Origin: Cichorium intybus
Taxonomy: Eukaryota > Streptophyta > Magnoliopsida > Asterales > Asteraceae
NCBI GenBank assembly: GCA_023525715.1
Contig: CM042012.1
Location: 114,041,798 to 114,105,797, forward strand
Direction of reading: 5' to 3'
Length of the DNA: 64,000 nt
In this document: positions 13,121 to 24,260 of the stretch, piece after piece
How positions within the stretch are numbered: position 1 is the stretch's first letter
Layout: each line of letters opens with the position of its first letter
Notes under the pieces: generated by a model
The model's input: the letters and a program-made list of their open reading frames with translations, nothing else
Databases searched by the model: none
Told to the model about the DNA's origin: nothing
Position numbers and translations under genes: made by a program

Positions 13121-13399
13121 CAGGAGTTGTGCATAAGTGCATTAGAAATCAAACCTCTTGTAATCAGGTTAAATCAAAATCACGGGATTCAAAATTACCT
13201 CAATACAATGAAATTGAGACACAACAGGTGGGGATTGGACCGGCCAAAAGGACCCTCCGTCCACTGCGGGCATCATCGCACTGATCACTTCCGGTTACAC
13301 GCATAAACCTTACCGCCTTCGATTCTTCGAGGATGCAACAAACTGAGGGATTCTCCCTCTCGATTTCTCTCTCGGTTTTCATTTTCAAGCAGCAAGAGG

Positions 13400-14220
13400 T
13401 ATTTGATTTAAGGAGAAGGAAAGAAGGAAGCTGCTACGCAGGGGAATCGCGTGAGGAAGTTTGCGGGTAGCAGAAGAAGAGCAGATGGAGTGATGTTCAT
13501 TTTTAAGAGGATGATGACTCAACCTGTACGTGGCTAAAGGACATACAACAAAAGAAGAACCCTCAAACCCCCCTTACCCGTGCAATTTCGGGAGGCGTAG
13601 ATCTTGAGACGGTGGGTGCTCGTCGGTTGCCTCCTTCAATTCCTTCAGCCGTGATCACCAAGAACGGAAACGGCTCCCCAACGGACTTCCCTTCTCGCGG
13701 GCAAATCGTCGATCTGCTGCGAATCGCAGTCGATCTTCTGATCAGATTAGTTGCTTCAAATCGCCGGTTGCTGCAACCGTCTCCGGTTGAATTCAACAAT
13801 GGCGACCCGACCACCACCACCTACACCTTAGAAGATCACACCGCCACCGGTGTCGTGTATGTACGCGACTTGCTTCCACAGACCTTCTAGAAACCTTATG
13901 GGTTTTCCAACCCCGATTACTGAGGTGTGAAGGGTTTTGATAAACCTTATGGGTTTTCCAACCCCGATTACTGAGGTGTGAAGGGTTTTGATAGGAAATT
14001 GAGAAGGGTTTTTCAGGATTTCATGGAATCGAGAAGAGGAAGCCTCATCGATTTGGCTTAGGTTGTGAAGGGTTCTGGGAGAGGTCGAGATATCGAGGGA
14101 GAAGGAGACCTGTCGTGAAGAGAGGGAGCGGTGGAAGAGACCGTGGTAGAATGCTATTGGTAAAGAAAACCCACCCCCTTAAAATCTCCAAACCCCCTGC
14201 CCAGCCCAAACCTTCTAGAA
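13400..14220. other. GC-richer, gene-like region of unknown coding strand
   Basis: This stretch is clearly less AT-rich than its surroundings. It carries overlapping open frames of 85-92 codons (13612-13890 plus; 13563-13820 minus) with no recognised domain. Read on the minus strand it looks like a leader and first exon: pyrimidine-rich sequence, ATGAGGCTTCC at about 14050, then an ACGG|GTAAGG-type donor near 13577. It may be the 5' end of a broken or captured gene. I cannot name a product. Confidence 0.35.
13891..13992. repeat. Perfect 51-base tandem duplication
   Basis: The unit at 13891-13941 (starting AAACCTTATGGGTTTTCC, ending GGGTTTTGAT) is repeated without change at 13942-13992. Fifty-one bases is a multiple of three, so it would keep frame if coding. 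Perfect identity means it is recent. Confidence 0.95.
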
Positions 14221-14251
14221 AACTTACGGTTTTTAATATATAAGGTAATTA

Positions 14252-14275
14252 TCTATACTTATATAGAAAACTATT
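14252..14275. mobile_element. Possible Helitron 5' terminus
   Basis: An A at 14251 is followed by TCTATACTTATATAG, which resembles the TC-starting 5' ends of plant Helitrons on the plus strand. The sequence is close to palindromic and can also be read as a minus-strand 5' end, which would pair with the 3' terminus at 8523. Neither reading is proved. Confidence 0.3.
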
Positions 14276-14929
14276 TTTTTAAATTAGAAGAAGTTAGAAT
14301 ATGCAAAAAGACTGAAAATCTACACTTACGAGAAAAAAATGACGTACAAACTTTTTTAGGTCTACGTTCTTTTAAAAAACAAACGGTACGCGAAGATTAC
14401 CGTTTGCAAGCCGTCTACAACTAAAAACAAACAACATACACAATAAATGTATATACAACGAGGGCATCGCCTTGGGATAATATATACCAATCTGTTGCTA
14501 AGGGGGATAGACGTATGTCTTTCAATTCGTGGTTCATGTTACTATTATATTTGTAAAATGAATACAAATGTAATTTCTTACTATTTACATTAAACTAAGA
14601 AAATGTATTTTCATTACCCATTACGAATTCTTTTAGTATAAGTTACATAGAGCAACATGACATCAACACATTTGACACGAATTAAGCAAATTGTTAATGA
14701 ACGGAAATGTATCCTTTTGGTACACTCTATGCATCATATTTTTATATTATTCATGTATGTTCTATATTTCGTTTAATTTGATGGAAGTTAAAAAATACAC
14801 AGGAAGAACTTGCACTCAAAGATAATGCAAAGTTATAATCTATGAGTTTCTCGTTAAATAGGAAATAGAAGATTAATTTTTAATGGGTTTAACACGTAGT
14901 ATTGTAAAATAGGCCGGCAAGGTTATAAA
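14276..14929. other. No recognised gene
   Basis: AT-rich spacer up to the start of PR-1 duplication block B. Nothing recognised. Confidence 0.5.
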
Positions 14930-16560
14930 GTCCATAATGTGCATCGGTGTTCATAGTCCCTTAAAAGTTAAATCAATATCATCAGTTTATATAAAATTAT
15001 ATCATTACTTTAGAAATAGGTTTAGTAATCATATTTGGTATGTTACTTATATATTACTTATGTATAGAATCCAACAATTGAAATAAAGTTGATGGATCAA
15101 ACCAACTCAAACTATTTAAATTTGGCCTGGAAATTTTGCACCTTTCTTTTAACCCATCATGATATCATCTAAAGACAAGATACTGCATGATAGGAAAAAA
15201 AAAAAATTCAAGAACCAAATGCATCCGAGAAACATATACAAAATACAAAACAAATGGAACATTTAATGTACGTGATATTATGTTATAATAATTAAAAGCT
15301 TTCAATCGAATTTAATTATACTTGCGACTTGTTTATTTTTTATTGGGCACTGGATGGTGTAAGCCCAAATGGGGGATTAATTTGTGATTAACTCCACTTG
15401 GGTAATTTCAAGATTTGAAGCAAAGGCCTTAATTTATGTCCAAAGGGGAAGTTTTGGCGACTTTACTTAGATTTGCATGCTTAACTTATTGTCCTTCGCA
15501 CATGTCAAACGGTCATTTCAGTATCACATAACATCCTATAAATACCCTTCTGTTATTCATGTCTCTTCATCATCAAACATCACTTATTCAGCAAAGAACT
15601 TTAGTTATGGGCTCATTTAGATTCTCATTTACACTTGTTTGTTTCTTAACCCTAGCAATTCTTCAAACCATCAATGCTCAAAACTCCCAACAAGATTACT
15701 TAGATGCTCACAATGCAGCCCGTGCCCAAGTAATGGGGGTCGGGAACAATATGGTATGGAATGCCACTGTGGCTGCCTATGCTCAGAACTATGCTAACCA
15801 GAGGATTGGGGACTGCAATCTTGTCCATTCTGGCGGACCTTATGGTGAGAACCTTGCTAAAGGTAGCGGTACCTTCACAGGCACTGCGGCAGTGAATTTA
15901 TGGGTAGCTGAGAAGACTTATTATGATTACGCTACCAATACTTGTGCTAGTGGATATGTTTGTGGACACTATACTCAAGTGGTGTGGCGTAATTCTAATC
16001 AACTCGGGTGTGCTAGAGTTCAGTGCACTAATAATAGTTGGTGGTTCGTTATTTGCAGCTATTATCCTCGTGGAAACTACGTTGGCCAATCTCCTTATTA
16101 GTGAACTTGAAATATGTTGTTGGTTATCTATACAATGTACGAATAACTTACGCATCTCTTTGGTACTGTAATGAGTAAAACTGACGTTGAAACATTGCTT
16201 GACTTTGATTACATTATCTTGTTGAGTATAAGTTTTCTTAAATAATTATAGGATACGAGCGAAAAGAATACCATAACATAACGATATACACATGAAACAT
16301 ATATCATCAGGATTTGTGGCCTTCATATCACAAGATATTGCGACTAAATTTTAAACTGATATACACAGTTACACACGCGTGTCAGAATCGAGATTTATTG
16401 CCAATACCCGATACCTCAAATCTAGTCACGTCCAAACAACCATCGATGCATTATCTTGTCATATTTGATTAATATTTCAAGTTTATTTCGTTCTAGACAA
16501 AACTTTTAAGTTCTCATATTTAATACCTTCTTTCCTTGTAATTGCTTTTGACTTCATATG
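14930..16560 (+). repeat. PR-1 duplication block B
   Basis: Partner of the block at 1-1630. Outer flanks show many small indels (for example an extra ATATTACTTA near 15050 and a run of A near 15195), whereas about 15400-16110 is nearly unchanged. Confidence 0.85.
15607..16101 (+). CDS. PR1: Pathogenesis-related protein 1 (CAP superfamily), copy B
   Basis: The 164-residue product is identical to copy A: signal peptide 1-24, CAP domain with GHYTQVVWR, six cysteines and the C-terminal CAPE-like PRGNYVGQSPY. Only three bases of 495 differ between the genes, all synonymous (in the codons for Ser3, the Gly of PYGEN, and the Arg of CARVQC). The ATG is chosen as for copy A. The TATA box is at about 15538-15545. 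The leader differs by a short deletion (CTATTCACC is missing before the ATG), and the AATAAA of copy A is AATAAC here, so 3' processing may differ. The mature protein should behave exactly like copy A; any divergence would be in expression. Confidence 0.95.
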   Translation: MGSFRFSFTLVCFLTLAILQTINAQNSQQDYLDAHNAARAQVMGVGNNMVWNATVAAYAQNYANQRIGDCNLVHSGGPYGENLAKGSGTFTGTAAVNLWVAEKTYYDYATNTCASGYVCGHYTQVVWRNSNQLGCARVQCTNNSWWFVICSYYPRGNYVGQSPY

Positions 16561-16739
16561 TATTGTTTATATATGTTTCAACCATATTAATTAGAAAGAA
16601 ATTGGTGCAGCTTTAGATGATTAAATTGTCACGAACAAAAACATACTTGTTTTTGAACTTTTTGTGTTTAATAAAAACACCAATATTATTCAATACATCG
16701 ATTATCTATGACAATTAAAAGGAAATAAAAAAATGTTGA
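16561..16739. other. Spacer
   Basis: AT-rich sequence between the PR-1 block and the LTR-element nest. Nothing recognised. Confidence 0.5.
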
Positions 16740-18340
16740 CAAGCCAACGTGGTAGAATTTTGTGTTAGGATAGGATCAATAAACAATACAAAGTGTGCTC
16801 GTTCGTGGCAGTAAGAGCAACTCGGTTCTTTAGCGTTAGGAATGCTAGGCTCGTGTATTCGGTGTCCTCTCGGATGATGGATCAGTTATGTAAAAGGCGC
16901 TAGTTATTAGCGGAGGTACCAGGTGAAGCGTGAGGGATCAATTGGATAATCAGTCTGGGTGAAACGATTAGTGAAGTTGTGTTAAAGTTCGGACCGAGTT
17001 TGAATGGTCGAGATACGGTCGTGTATCTCCCATGAGGAGTGTTGGTTGTATGGAAGTCGAGCTGGAATCTGTAAGTAGCTGAGACATCAGTGAAGTTAAG
17101 AAGTGTGGGTTCAGTCCTTCAAATCATCTTTCGAATTGTGAAACGGTGGCATTGGGAGCGTTCGATTCATAGGGTTTCTCAGCAGCGCAGTAAGAAACAG
17201 TTGGATGACCGATCTAGGAAATGGTAGGAAGTTTTAAGATGTCGCGTTTTGTATTTGGGTCTTGATTTTCAAGGTGGTTGGTTATCTTCTGTGGATGGTC
17301 TGCTTGGAAGTTGGGTGATTATTGGCAAAAGGAGTGATTGTGAGTTTATTTGGGCGAATCTCGAGTATGTTCTTGATAATTAGAAGACCGTAGGCTTCTG
17401 GGTGCGGTTGGGTCTGTGAGATTTTCGGTTTTATGATTGTGGTTTTCGGTTAGGTTTGTTGTGAGGAAGGGTCGGGTGTTGCGGCCCTGTGTTAGAGAAT
17501 CAAGTGGATTCGTTAACTGAGTATGTTGCGGTTGGTCGAAAAGTTGATTCCAGGATGGGAACCTAGAGAGGTTGTTAAGTGCGTAGCTCCGTAGGGCGGA
17601 TTCGGAAAAGTTGTGTGTAGCATGTTGGATGATTGGCGAGTGTTAGGTGTCGTTTTCAGTCGCCTGATATGTTCTTGCGACTGAGGGAAATCAGAATGAG
17701 TCAAGAAAGGATTGTGAGTCCAGTAGTGAGCTGGGCGGAGCGGAGAACCTGAATGGATGGAACAGGGAAAAGCCTGCGAGTTCGGTTGCGAGCTAAACGA
17801 AACGGGGAACCTACGATTCCATGAATGTTGATGATGAGTGTAGGAATAGCCTGATGGGCGCTGTGCATGAGTGGTGTATCTCGCGCTTGTATCTTGGTTG
17901 ATCGGATGTTTTGGGTCAAAGTTCTTGTGAGTCGATATATCGGTGGTTATGATAGTGTGAATAGTGGTCTGGTGCTATGCATTGGAAGTTTTTTGAAATG
18001 GTGCAAGTTATACGTGTTAGCCATGGGGCTTTGCGGGTTGCTATAGATTAGGTGCATGGCGGTCGGTGTGGTTTTCGGTTAGCAAGGTGGGGATCTTGGC
18101 ATTGAAGGAGTCGTCTACGGGTGTCTGTGTTGGAGTTTTGAGGCGGAACATTCCGGAATCTGGAAATTTCGGATACGCAAGGATGTTAACGATCGTGATC
18201 TTGTCGAAGTTGGTGGCGAAATCTTTCCCGTTTGGGTAAGTAAGGATATTAATAACAATGGACTGGTTAAGCTGCTGGTGCGCGATTAGGGTATGAAGGA
18301 AAGGATTTCGGGGACGAAATCTAGTTAAGTGGTGGAGACT
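16740..18340 (+). mobile_element. 3' part of the internal region of a non-coding chromovirus-like element
   Basis: This G-rich stretch has no long ORF, but it ends with GGATTTCGGGGACGAAATC, a TTAAGT spacer and the purine tract GGTGGAGA, directly before an LTR starting TGTAAGACCC. That tail is typical of the end of pol plus polypurine tract in plant Del/Tekay-type Ty3 elements. The rest is not recognisably coding, so it is either a LARD-type non-autonomous element or a very decayed one. The left edge is uncertain. Confidence 0.6.
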
Positions 18341-19304
18341 TGTAAGACCCTAATCCCGAAAAGTCAGGTTTCGAGTGTTAAGGAGCCAAAGTGTATAGCC
18401 CGGAACCTGGTATCGAGTGGAGGACATTTAAAAAGAAATAAAAAATGAGAAGATATGGAAAAAAGGAAGTTAGCGTCACTAACCCTATGGTTAGCGACGC
18501 TAACCTGCGAATGGCTCGAAGTTAATGTTAGCGGCGCTAACTGTGTCGAAGCGGGAAAAATTCTTTATTTCTTGATTTTATGTCATTTTGAGGTCCACAA
18601 CTCATTTGGGGTTCGCTAGTTTATCTCTAGAACCTCTGGAAACACCATAAAAACTCTCTCAAGCCTTCTCTTGTGTTCTTGGTTCATATTATGGGGTTTT
18701 GAAGGATGTTTGGGTGTGAAGAAGGAGCAAGAGTGCTAGGAATGTTGCTTGGTGAAGGAAATCAGATTTGCTCTCGGTTTTAGGACGCTTATAAGTGTTC
18801 TAATATCTGTATCAGGGTGTATCTTGGGAGAAATTGGTGTTATGATGCTTGTAAGAACTTCATGAGACGATGATGGCTCCATTTCTTGGAATAAGGTGGG
18901 ATTTAGGAACTAAGGGATGAGTTCTTCTTCCTTTAGCTTCTGAATCCATGAGAAAAACCTTAGCCTAGTCTTATTATGGTTTTGGATGAAGTTCAAGTTT
19001 GTTAATCTTTATTTTTGGAACTAGATTTGTCACCATGAGCTTGTTTGGAAAGGATTGGTGGTTAAGTCACATTTTTATGAGTTATTGGACTGTTGGGGAC
19101 AACCCCTGGAAGTTTTAGCTTCTGTCTTAATGGATTAAGCACTTAATGGAGATTTGGGCTGAATAGGGGAGTTAGCGGCCTTAACTCTAGGAGTTAGCGG
19201 TGCTAACTTCGTCTGTTGACTTTGTTGACTTTAACCGTTGCTTTTTGACCAGTTTGATATTTGGTCAAACTTGAGGGTTTTGGATGTCGGTCTTATTGTG
19301 TTAT

Positions 19305-20525
19305 TGACTCGCCTAGGTCGTTGTGCGGTCAAAAATAAGAAAAATACCTAACACACACACTAGCACAGTGGTAGTCAGGGTCGATCCGCAGGAGTTACGT
19401 GGTTAAGTCAGGTGACAGATTACCAACTATAGTGTCACGCTATAGTCAGAGGACTTAGTTCCTAAGCTTTTGACTACTAATCCCAGAAAACATAAACTGA
19501 AACAATTCCAACCAAATATAAACTTAAACTAAACTCCAAACAAACCTAGTCACTTACTGAAATCAGAAGTACATCTCTAATTCAGAAGCAAACAAAGGCA
19601 AACAATCAAACATAAACCAAGGCATAACCTAAACCAATAACTAAGGTCCAACTGAACAGTCACTGGCTAAAGTTTAACCCACAAGGATAACCCTAGTTGG
19701 CTACTGAATTCAGCAAAGGAATTCAGTCCAAACAACGTCATACAAACATCCAAACACCAAACAAACAAGCACAATCCAATATCAAGCATAAAATGCCAAA
19801 AAACCACAATTACTTGTAACCAAATGATTATCATAAACCAAACTCAGATCCACGAGTACAAACAGTAACCAAATGATTCAAAAACATAAACTAGAGCCTA
19901 ATATCAGTGGTTGTCACTCCCAAAGATACTAGCTACTGAATTCTAACTATCTAGCTAAATGAAAATAAATTCTAAAACATAGAAATACCAAATATGTAGT
20001 TGCAGAAGCTTAATCTCGGACTCAAAGAGCCTTAAGGTCGATTTTTCACCAGGTCTTTGCTAGGGTTTTCGGCTGAAAAAGCCTCTATTTATAGTTGCAA
20101 AATTCCTGCGCCGTGCATTTATGGTTTCCGCGGCGCGCGTACTAATCTTTTCCCGTTTTATCGGCATTTGAATTTGTTCCACCGCCTTAGATCCACGTCG
20201 CGCCTTCTTGATTTCCGTGGCGCGCGTACGTATTTTCCTAATTTTGCCTTCTTCTTCAAACTTCCTCCAATTTGCACGCTTTTGGTCCCTGTTTTCATTA
20301 TTTTCTTCCAAACAAGTACTGGCACGAAAAGTGAGAATACCACGATATATATGATATAATTTCACTAAGAATAGGGTTCAACAACGACTAAAATATGTAA
20401 TATCACTAGGCGTTGTCAGTTCTCCTGTTTGGGATTTAGGAAGTTCTAAGTGGGATTTATCCTTGTTAGGAAGTGTGTATTTTCGGGATCTGAGGGCACT
20501 CGCGCGGGGTGTTGTCTAGTGTGTG
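19305..20525 (-). repeat. 3' LTR of the minus-strand Ty3-type element
   Basis: On the plus strand it starts TGACTCGCCTAGG and ends CTAGTGTGTG. It has GC-rich internal repeats around CCGCGGCGCGCGTAC. Short ORFs across it on both strands are not considered genes. Confidence 0.8.
20088..20097 (-). promoter_or_regulatory. TATA-like box in LTR
   Basis: CTATAAATAG on the minus strand, repeated at about 23037-23046 in the other LTR. It supports minus-strand transcription of the element. Confidence 0.6.
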
Positions 20526-20870
20526 AATAGTGTCGCGACTTACCTTAATATCGAAGGAAACCGACCGATCGATTCCTGCGTCGCGCAAATGCACAAACCG
20601 CGGCACGCGTGTCACCAAATCACCCCCTGCACATCGGGTTGGTTTACGATCCCGCGTCGCGCATATGAACAACCCGCGGCGCGGTCATTAAAATTTCCAA
20701 ATTCTTCACATAACCCCACACTTGCCTTGGACCACTAGTACCTGTAATTAATGATGATATTTTTCCTAATTACTTCTAAGAAATACAAAACCTATTCTTT
20801 AACACGATGGGTTGCCTCCCAACAAGCGCTAAGTTTAACGTCTTCAGCCAGACGTTGAGTCCTTCTACAG

Positions 20871-22139
20871 CTACGGTGGATCGTATGCCTTCTTCCTTCG
20901 CTGATTTTCAGTCACCACCGTCCCTTTGTTGATCCACTGCTCCGCAAACTTTCCTAGGTCGAATGGCTTGCCGGTTCTTCTGCTGCTGCCCAGTTGCCGT
21001 TTTCTGATTAATTCGCGTGAATGCTTGGAGGTAGCTTTGAACCTCCAAGCTCGATCCTTCCTTCTATATTTCTTCAAGATCACTGATTTGATGTGAAGCG
21101 CGCCGAGTGCTGCTTCCAGTAGTTGTTTCTCATCTCGTTTGATAATGTCTCGCGTGCTATCTTCAGTTTGCAATTTTGGCTTGCAGTACCAATAAAAGTT
21201 TTCCAATCGAATGGGATTGGAAGGCAACATGTCAAGATGCTTCCATATGTCCTCATCGATGGTATTGATTACATCTAATTTTCCATTCATGAATGGATCA
21301 TGAGTGGTGATAAAATCATGTTTATTGTTTTCAAGAACCAACTCGTTGACATCATCTTCTTGATCATCGTCCAACAGGTGGATCGGGACCAAGAGTGAGC
21401 GACTAGTTTCATCTGGTGGTGGTATAAAGTCACCCATCACCAGATCCTTACTTTCAACTTTTTCAAAATTTTCAAAAATTACAGGGTCGGGGGTAATATT
21501 GTCATCTACACCCCCTTCTCCAAAAACATTGGCAATTTCAAAAATTTCAGGAATCGTTGGGCTGGGATCTGTACTGTCACTTACTGCCCCCTCCACAACA
21601 TCCTCATCAACCAAATTGTCTGGTGATGGTATGGATTCACACATCACCAGATCAACATTACTAATACTTTCAAAAACATCAAAAACATCAAAGGTTGCTG
21701 AGTCAGAGGTAGCATTGCCACCTACAACCTCTTCCTCAACAACCGTTTCGACCATCTCAATTGTCTCTTGACTTTCCCCAAGTATATGACCTTCCATCAC
21801 ATATTCAGGTGATGCAGGTTCACACACAGTATCATTGGTATAAAAAGCACTCACCTCAGGTTCTGGCGAAGGTGATGAACATTTCCAACTTTCCTCTAAC
21901 TGATCTAAAGAAGCTTGCAATCTTACAAGAACATCAGCCTGGTCCTTCTGCACTTGGTGGGTGCTAGCAATGAGTTCCAATAATTGGGTCCAAATTGCAG
22001 GATTTTCAGGTTGAGATGACTCCTCGGTCCGACATCCATTGTCATCGAATGGTCCATTGTAGTAATCATCCTCGTAATAGTTGTCGGCCGGATTTTCATA
22101 ATACTCATAATACTGATCCGGGTACATGTAATCACCCAT
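20871..22139 (-). CDS. Unrecognised 422-residue acidic ORF of a non-autonomous retrotransposon
   Basis: I do not recognise this protein. The ATG at 22139 is chosen (MGDYMYPDQYYEYYE), about 100 bases from the primer site; an in-frame ATG at 22154 would add five residues. The N-terminus is very rich in Tyr, Asp and Glu. A helical, possibly coiled segment follows (LLELIASTHQVQKDQADVLV). The middle has three loose repeats: DLVMCESIPSPD and DLVMGDFIPPPD are the clearest pair, each preceded by IFE/VFE blocks. The last 100 residues turn strongly basic (KKYRRKDRAWRFK, RKRQLGSSRRTGK), a pattern seen in nucleic-acid-binding tails. There is no CCHC knuckle, protease or polymerase motif. The frame is uninterrupted over 1.27 kb although the LTRs have diverged about 2%. 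It could be a gag replacement, an accessory protein or captured host sequence. Confidence 0.7.
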   Translation of the reverse strand: MGDYMYPDQYYEYYENPADNYYEDDYYNGPFDDNGCRTEESSQPENPAIWTQLLELIASTHQVQKDQADVLVRLQASLDQLEESWKCSSPSPEPEVSAFYTNDTVCEPASPEYVMEGHILGESQETIEMVETVVEEEVVGGNATSDSATFDVFDVFESISNVDLVMCESIPSPDNLVDEDVVEGAVSDSTDPSPTIPEIFEIANVFGEGGVDDNITPDPVIFENFEKVESKDLVMGDFIPPPDETSRSLLVPIHLLDDDQEDDVNELVLENNKHDFITTHDPFMNGKLDVINTIDEDIWKHLDMLPSNPIRLENFYWYCKPKLQTEDSTRDIIKRDEKQLLEAALGALHIKSVILKKYRRKDRAWRFKATSKHSRELIRKRQLGSSRRTGKPFDLGKFAEQWINKGTVVTENQRRKKAYDPP

Positions 22140-22237
22140 TATAAGGATGTACACATACCAAAAATCAGCAAACTAAAATCAAACATCAAAAATCAGAAAC
22201 TAAATCCTACAGATCACCTACTCTCAAGCTCACAACT

Positions 22238-22254
22238 CCCGGGCAACGGCGCCA
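22238..22254 (-). promoter_or_regulatory. Primer binding site, Ty3-type
   Basis: TGGCGCCGTTGCCCGGG on the minus strand, five bases inside the 5' LTR end. This TGGCGCCGTTGCC class is common in plant Tat/Athila-related elements. Confidence 0.8.
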
Positions 22255-22259
22255 AAATT

Positions 22260-23484
22260 TGACTCGCCTAGGTCGTCGTGCGGTCAAAAATAAGAAAAAT
22301 ACCTAACACACACTAGCGCAGTGGTAGTCAGGGTCGATCCGCAGGAGTTACGTGGTCAAGTCAGGTGACAGATTACCAACTATAGTGTCACACTATAGTC
22401 ACAGGACTTAGTTCCTAAGCTTTTGACTACTAATCCTAGAAAACATAAAGTGAAACAATTCCAACCAAACATAAACTTAAACTAAACTCCAAACAAACCT
22501 AGTCACTTACTGAAATCAGAAGTACATCTCTAATTCAGAAGCAAACAAAGGCAAACAATCAAACATAAACCAAGGCATAAACTAAACCAATAACTAAGGT
22601 CCAACTGAACAGTCACTGGCTAAAGTTTAACCCACAAGGCTAACCCTAGTTGGCTACTGAATTCAGCAAAGGAATTCAGTCCAAACAACGTCATACAAAC
22701 ATCCAAACACCAAACAAACAAGCACAATCCAATATCAAGCATAAAATGCCAAAAAACCACAATTACTTGTAACCAAATGATTATCATAAACCAAACTCAG
22801 ATCCACGAGTACAAACAGTAACCAAATGATTCAAAAACATAAACTAGAGCCTAATATCAGTGGTTGTCACTCCCAAAGATACTAGCTACTGAATTCTAAC
22901 TATCTAGCTAAATGAAAATAAATTCTAAAACATAGAAATACCAAATATGAAGTTGCAGAAGCTTAATCTCGGAGTCAAAGAGCCTTGAGGTCGATTTTTC
23001 ACCAGGTCTTTGCTAGGGTTTTCGGCTGAAAAAGCCTCTATTTATAGTTGCAAAATTCCCGCAGCCGCACCGTGCATTTATGGTTTCCGCGGCGCGCGTA
23101 CTAATCTTTTCCCGTTTTATTGGCGTTTGAATTTGTTCCACCGCCTTAGATCAGCGTCGCGCCTTCTTGATTTCCGCGGCGCGCGTACGTATTTTCCTGA
23201 TTTTGCCTTCTTCTTCAAACTTCCTCCAATTTGCACGCTTTTGGTCCTTGTTTTCATTATTTTCTTTCAAACAAGTACTGGCACGAAAAGTGAGAATACC
23301 ACGATATATATGATATAATTTCACTAAGAATAGGGCTCAACAACGACTAAAATATGTAATATCACTAGGCGTTGTCAGTTATCCTGTTTGGGATTTAGGA
23401 AGTTCTAAGTGGGATTTATCCTTGTTAGGAAGTGTGTATTTTCGGGATCTGAGGGCACTCGCGCGGGGTGTTGTCTAGTGTGTG
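22260..23484 (-). repeat. 5' LTR of the minus-strand Ty3-type element
   Basis: About 98% identical to 19305-20525. It drives transcription leftward into the ORF. Confidence 0.8.
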
Positions 23485-24260
23485 GTCGCGAATCAGGTGA
23501 CTCTTCTCACTGTACGATGGGTGATGTTACATGCGTAGATAGTCTTTATTACTTTGTGTAATAATGTGATTATTTGTGCTTTAGGTGTTTGCCGACGAAA
23601 GTCAAAGGCTGTCGGACTTTGGGCCGACAGTGCCGGCTTGAGAGCCGATGACGATGTTTGCCGGCAGAAGCTGATGTTTGCCGTCAAAATGTAACATCCT
23701 TAAATTAGGGCTAAAAGTTTAGTAAATAAAATTAAAATAAAATTTAAATAACTATAGTAATTAATAAAAAGAATAAAATGAGAAGTTACAATTTAGAAGA
23801 AATATTTATTATAGAGTATATAATAATGGGTAAAAAGGAGACTTTCCATAGGATGTTCTAGAAGCGGGACTTAAATGCAAAACTAGAACTCTTGGGGGTG
23901 GGGAGGGGTCTCATTGCAAATAAGAAAGAGTTAGTTGTGCTGGAGGGACTACTTTGCAATTATGGGAAACTTGAAGCTTTAGTTGGGGGGAAACCCCATT
24001 TCTCCTCACAAACACGTTTTTGAAGAAGAGAGAGAGAGAGATGGGAGGCGATTTCTAAGTGAGCTCAAGAGGAAGAACTTAATTTCAGCAAGATCTAAGT
24101 AGTTTTCTCCAATCCTTTAAAGATCTAAGGTAAGGAATCAAACCTTCTTGCTAGAAACCCACTTTTGGGGTAAATTAATGTATGAATTTCGAGTTCTATG
24201 ATGGGGGAGATGATATCCATGATCCCAATAGTTTATTTAGCGAATTCTAGTAATTATTCT

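Larger units (their letters stand above)
19305..23484 (-). mobile_element. Non-autonomous Ty3-type LTR element with one long ORF
   Basis: Direct repeats of about 1.22 kb (19305-20525 and 22260-23484) flank a 1.7 kb centre. Orientation is minus: the primer site TGGCGCCGTTGCCCGGG (complement of 22238-22254) lies next to the right repeat, and each LTR carries CTATAAATAG on the minus strand. The motif GCGCTTGTTGGGAGGCAACC at about 20813-20832 is common downstream of coding regions in Tat/Athila-like Ty3 elements. No gag zinc knuckle, protease, RT or integrase is present. LTRs differ by about 24 substitutions and 2 indels by eye (about 2%). The right edge is ragged and no target duplication was found. 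Confidence 0.75.

Noticed and set aside
20057..20365. Frames of about 100 codons on both strands in the LTRs at 20.1 and 23.0 kb
   Set aside because: They lie within LTRs, show no domain, and are paired only through LTR identity.
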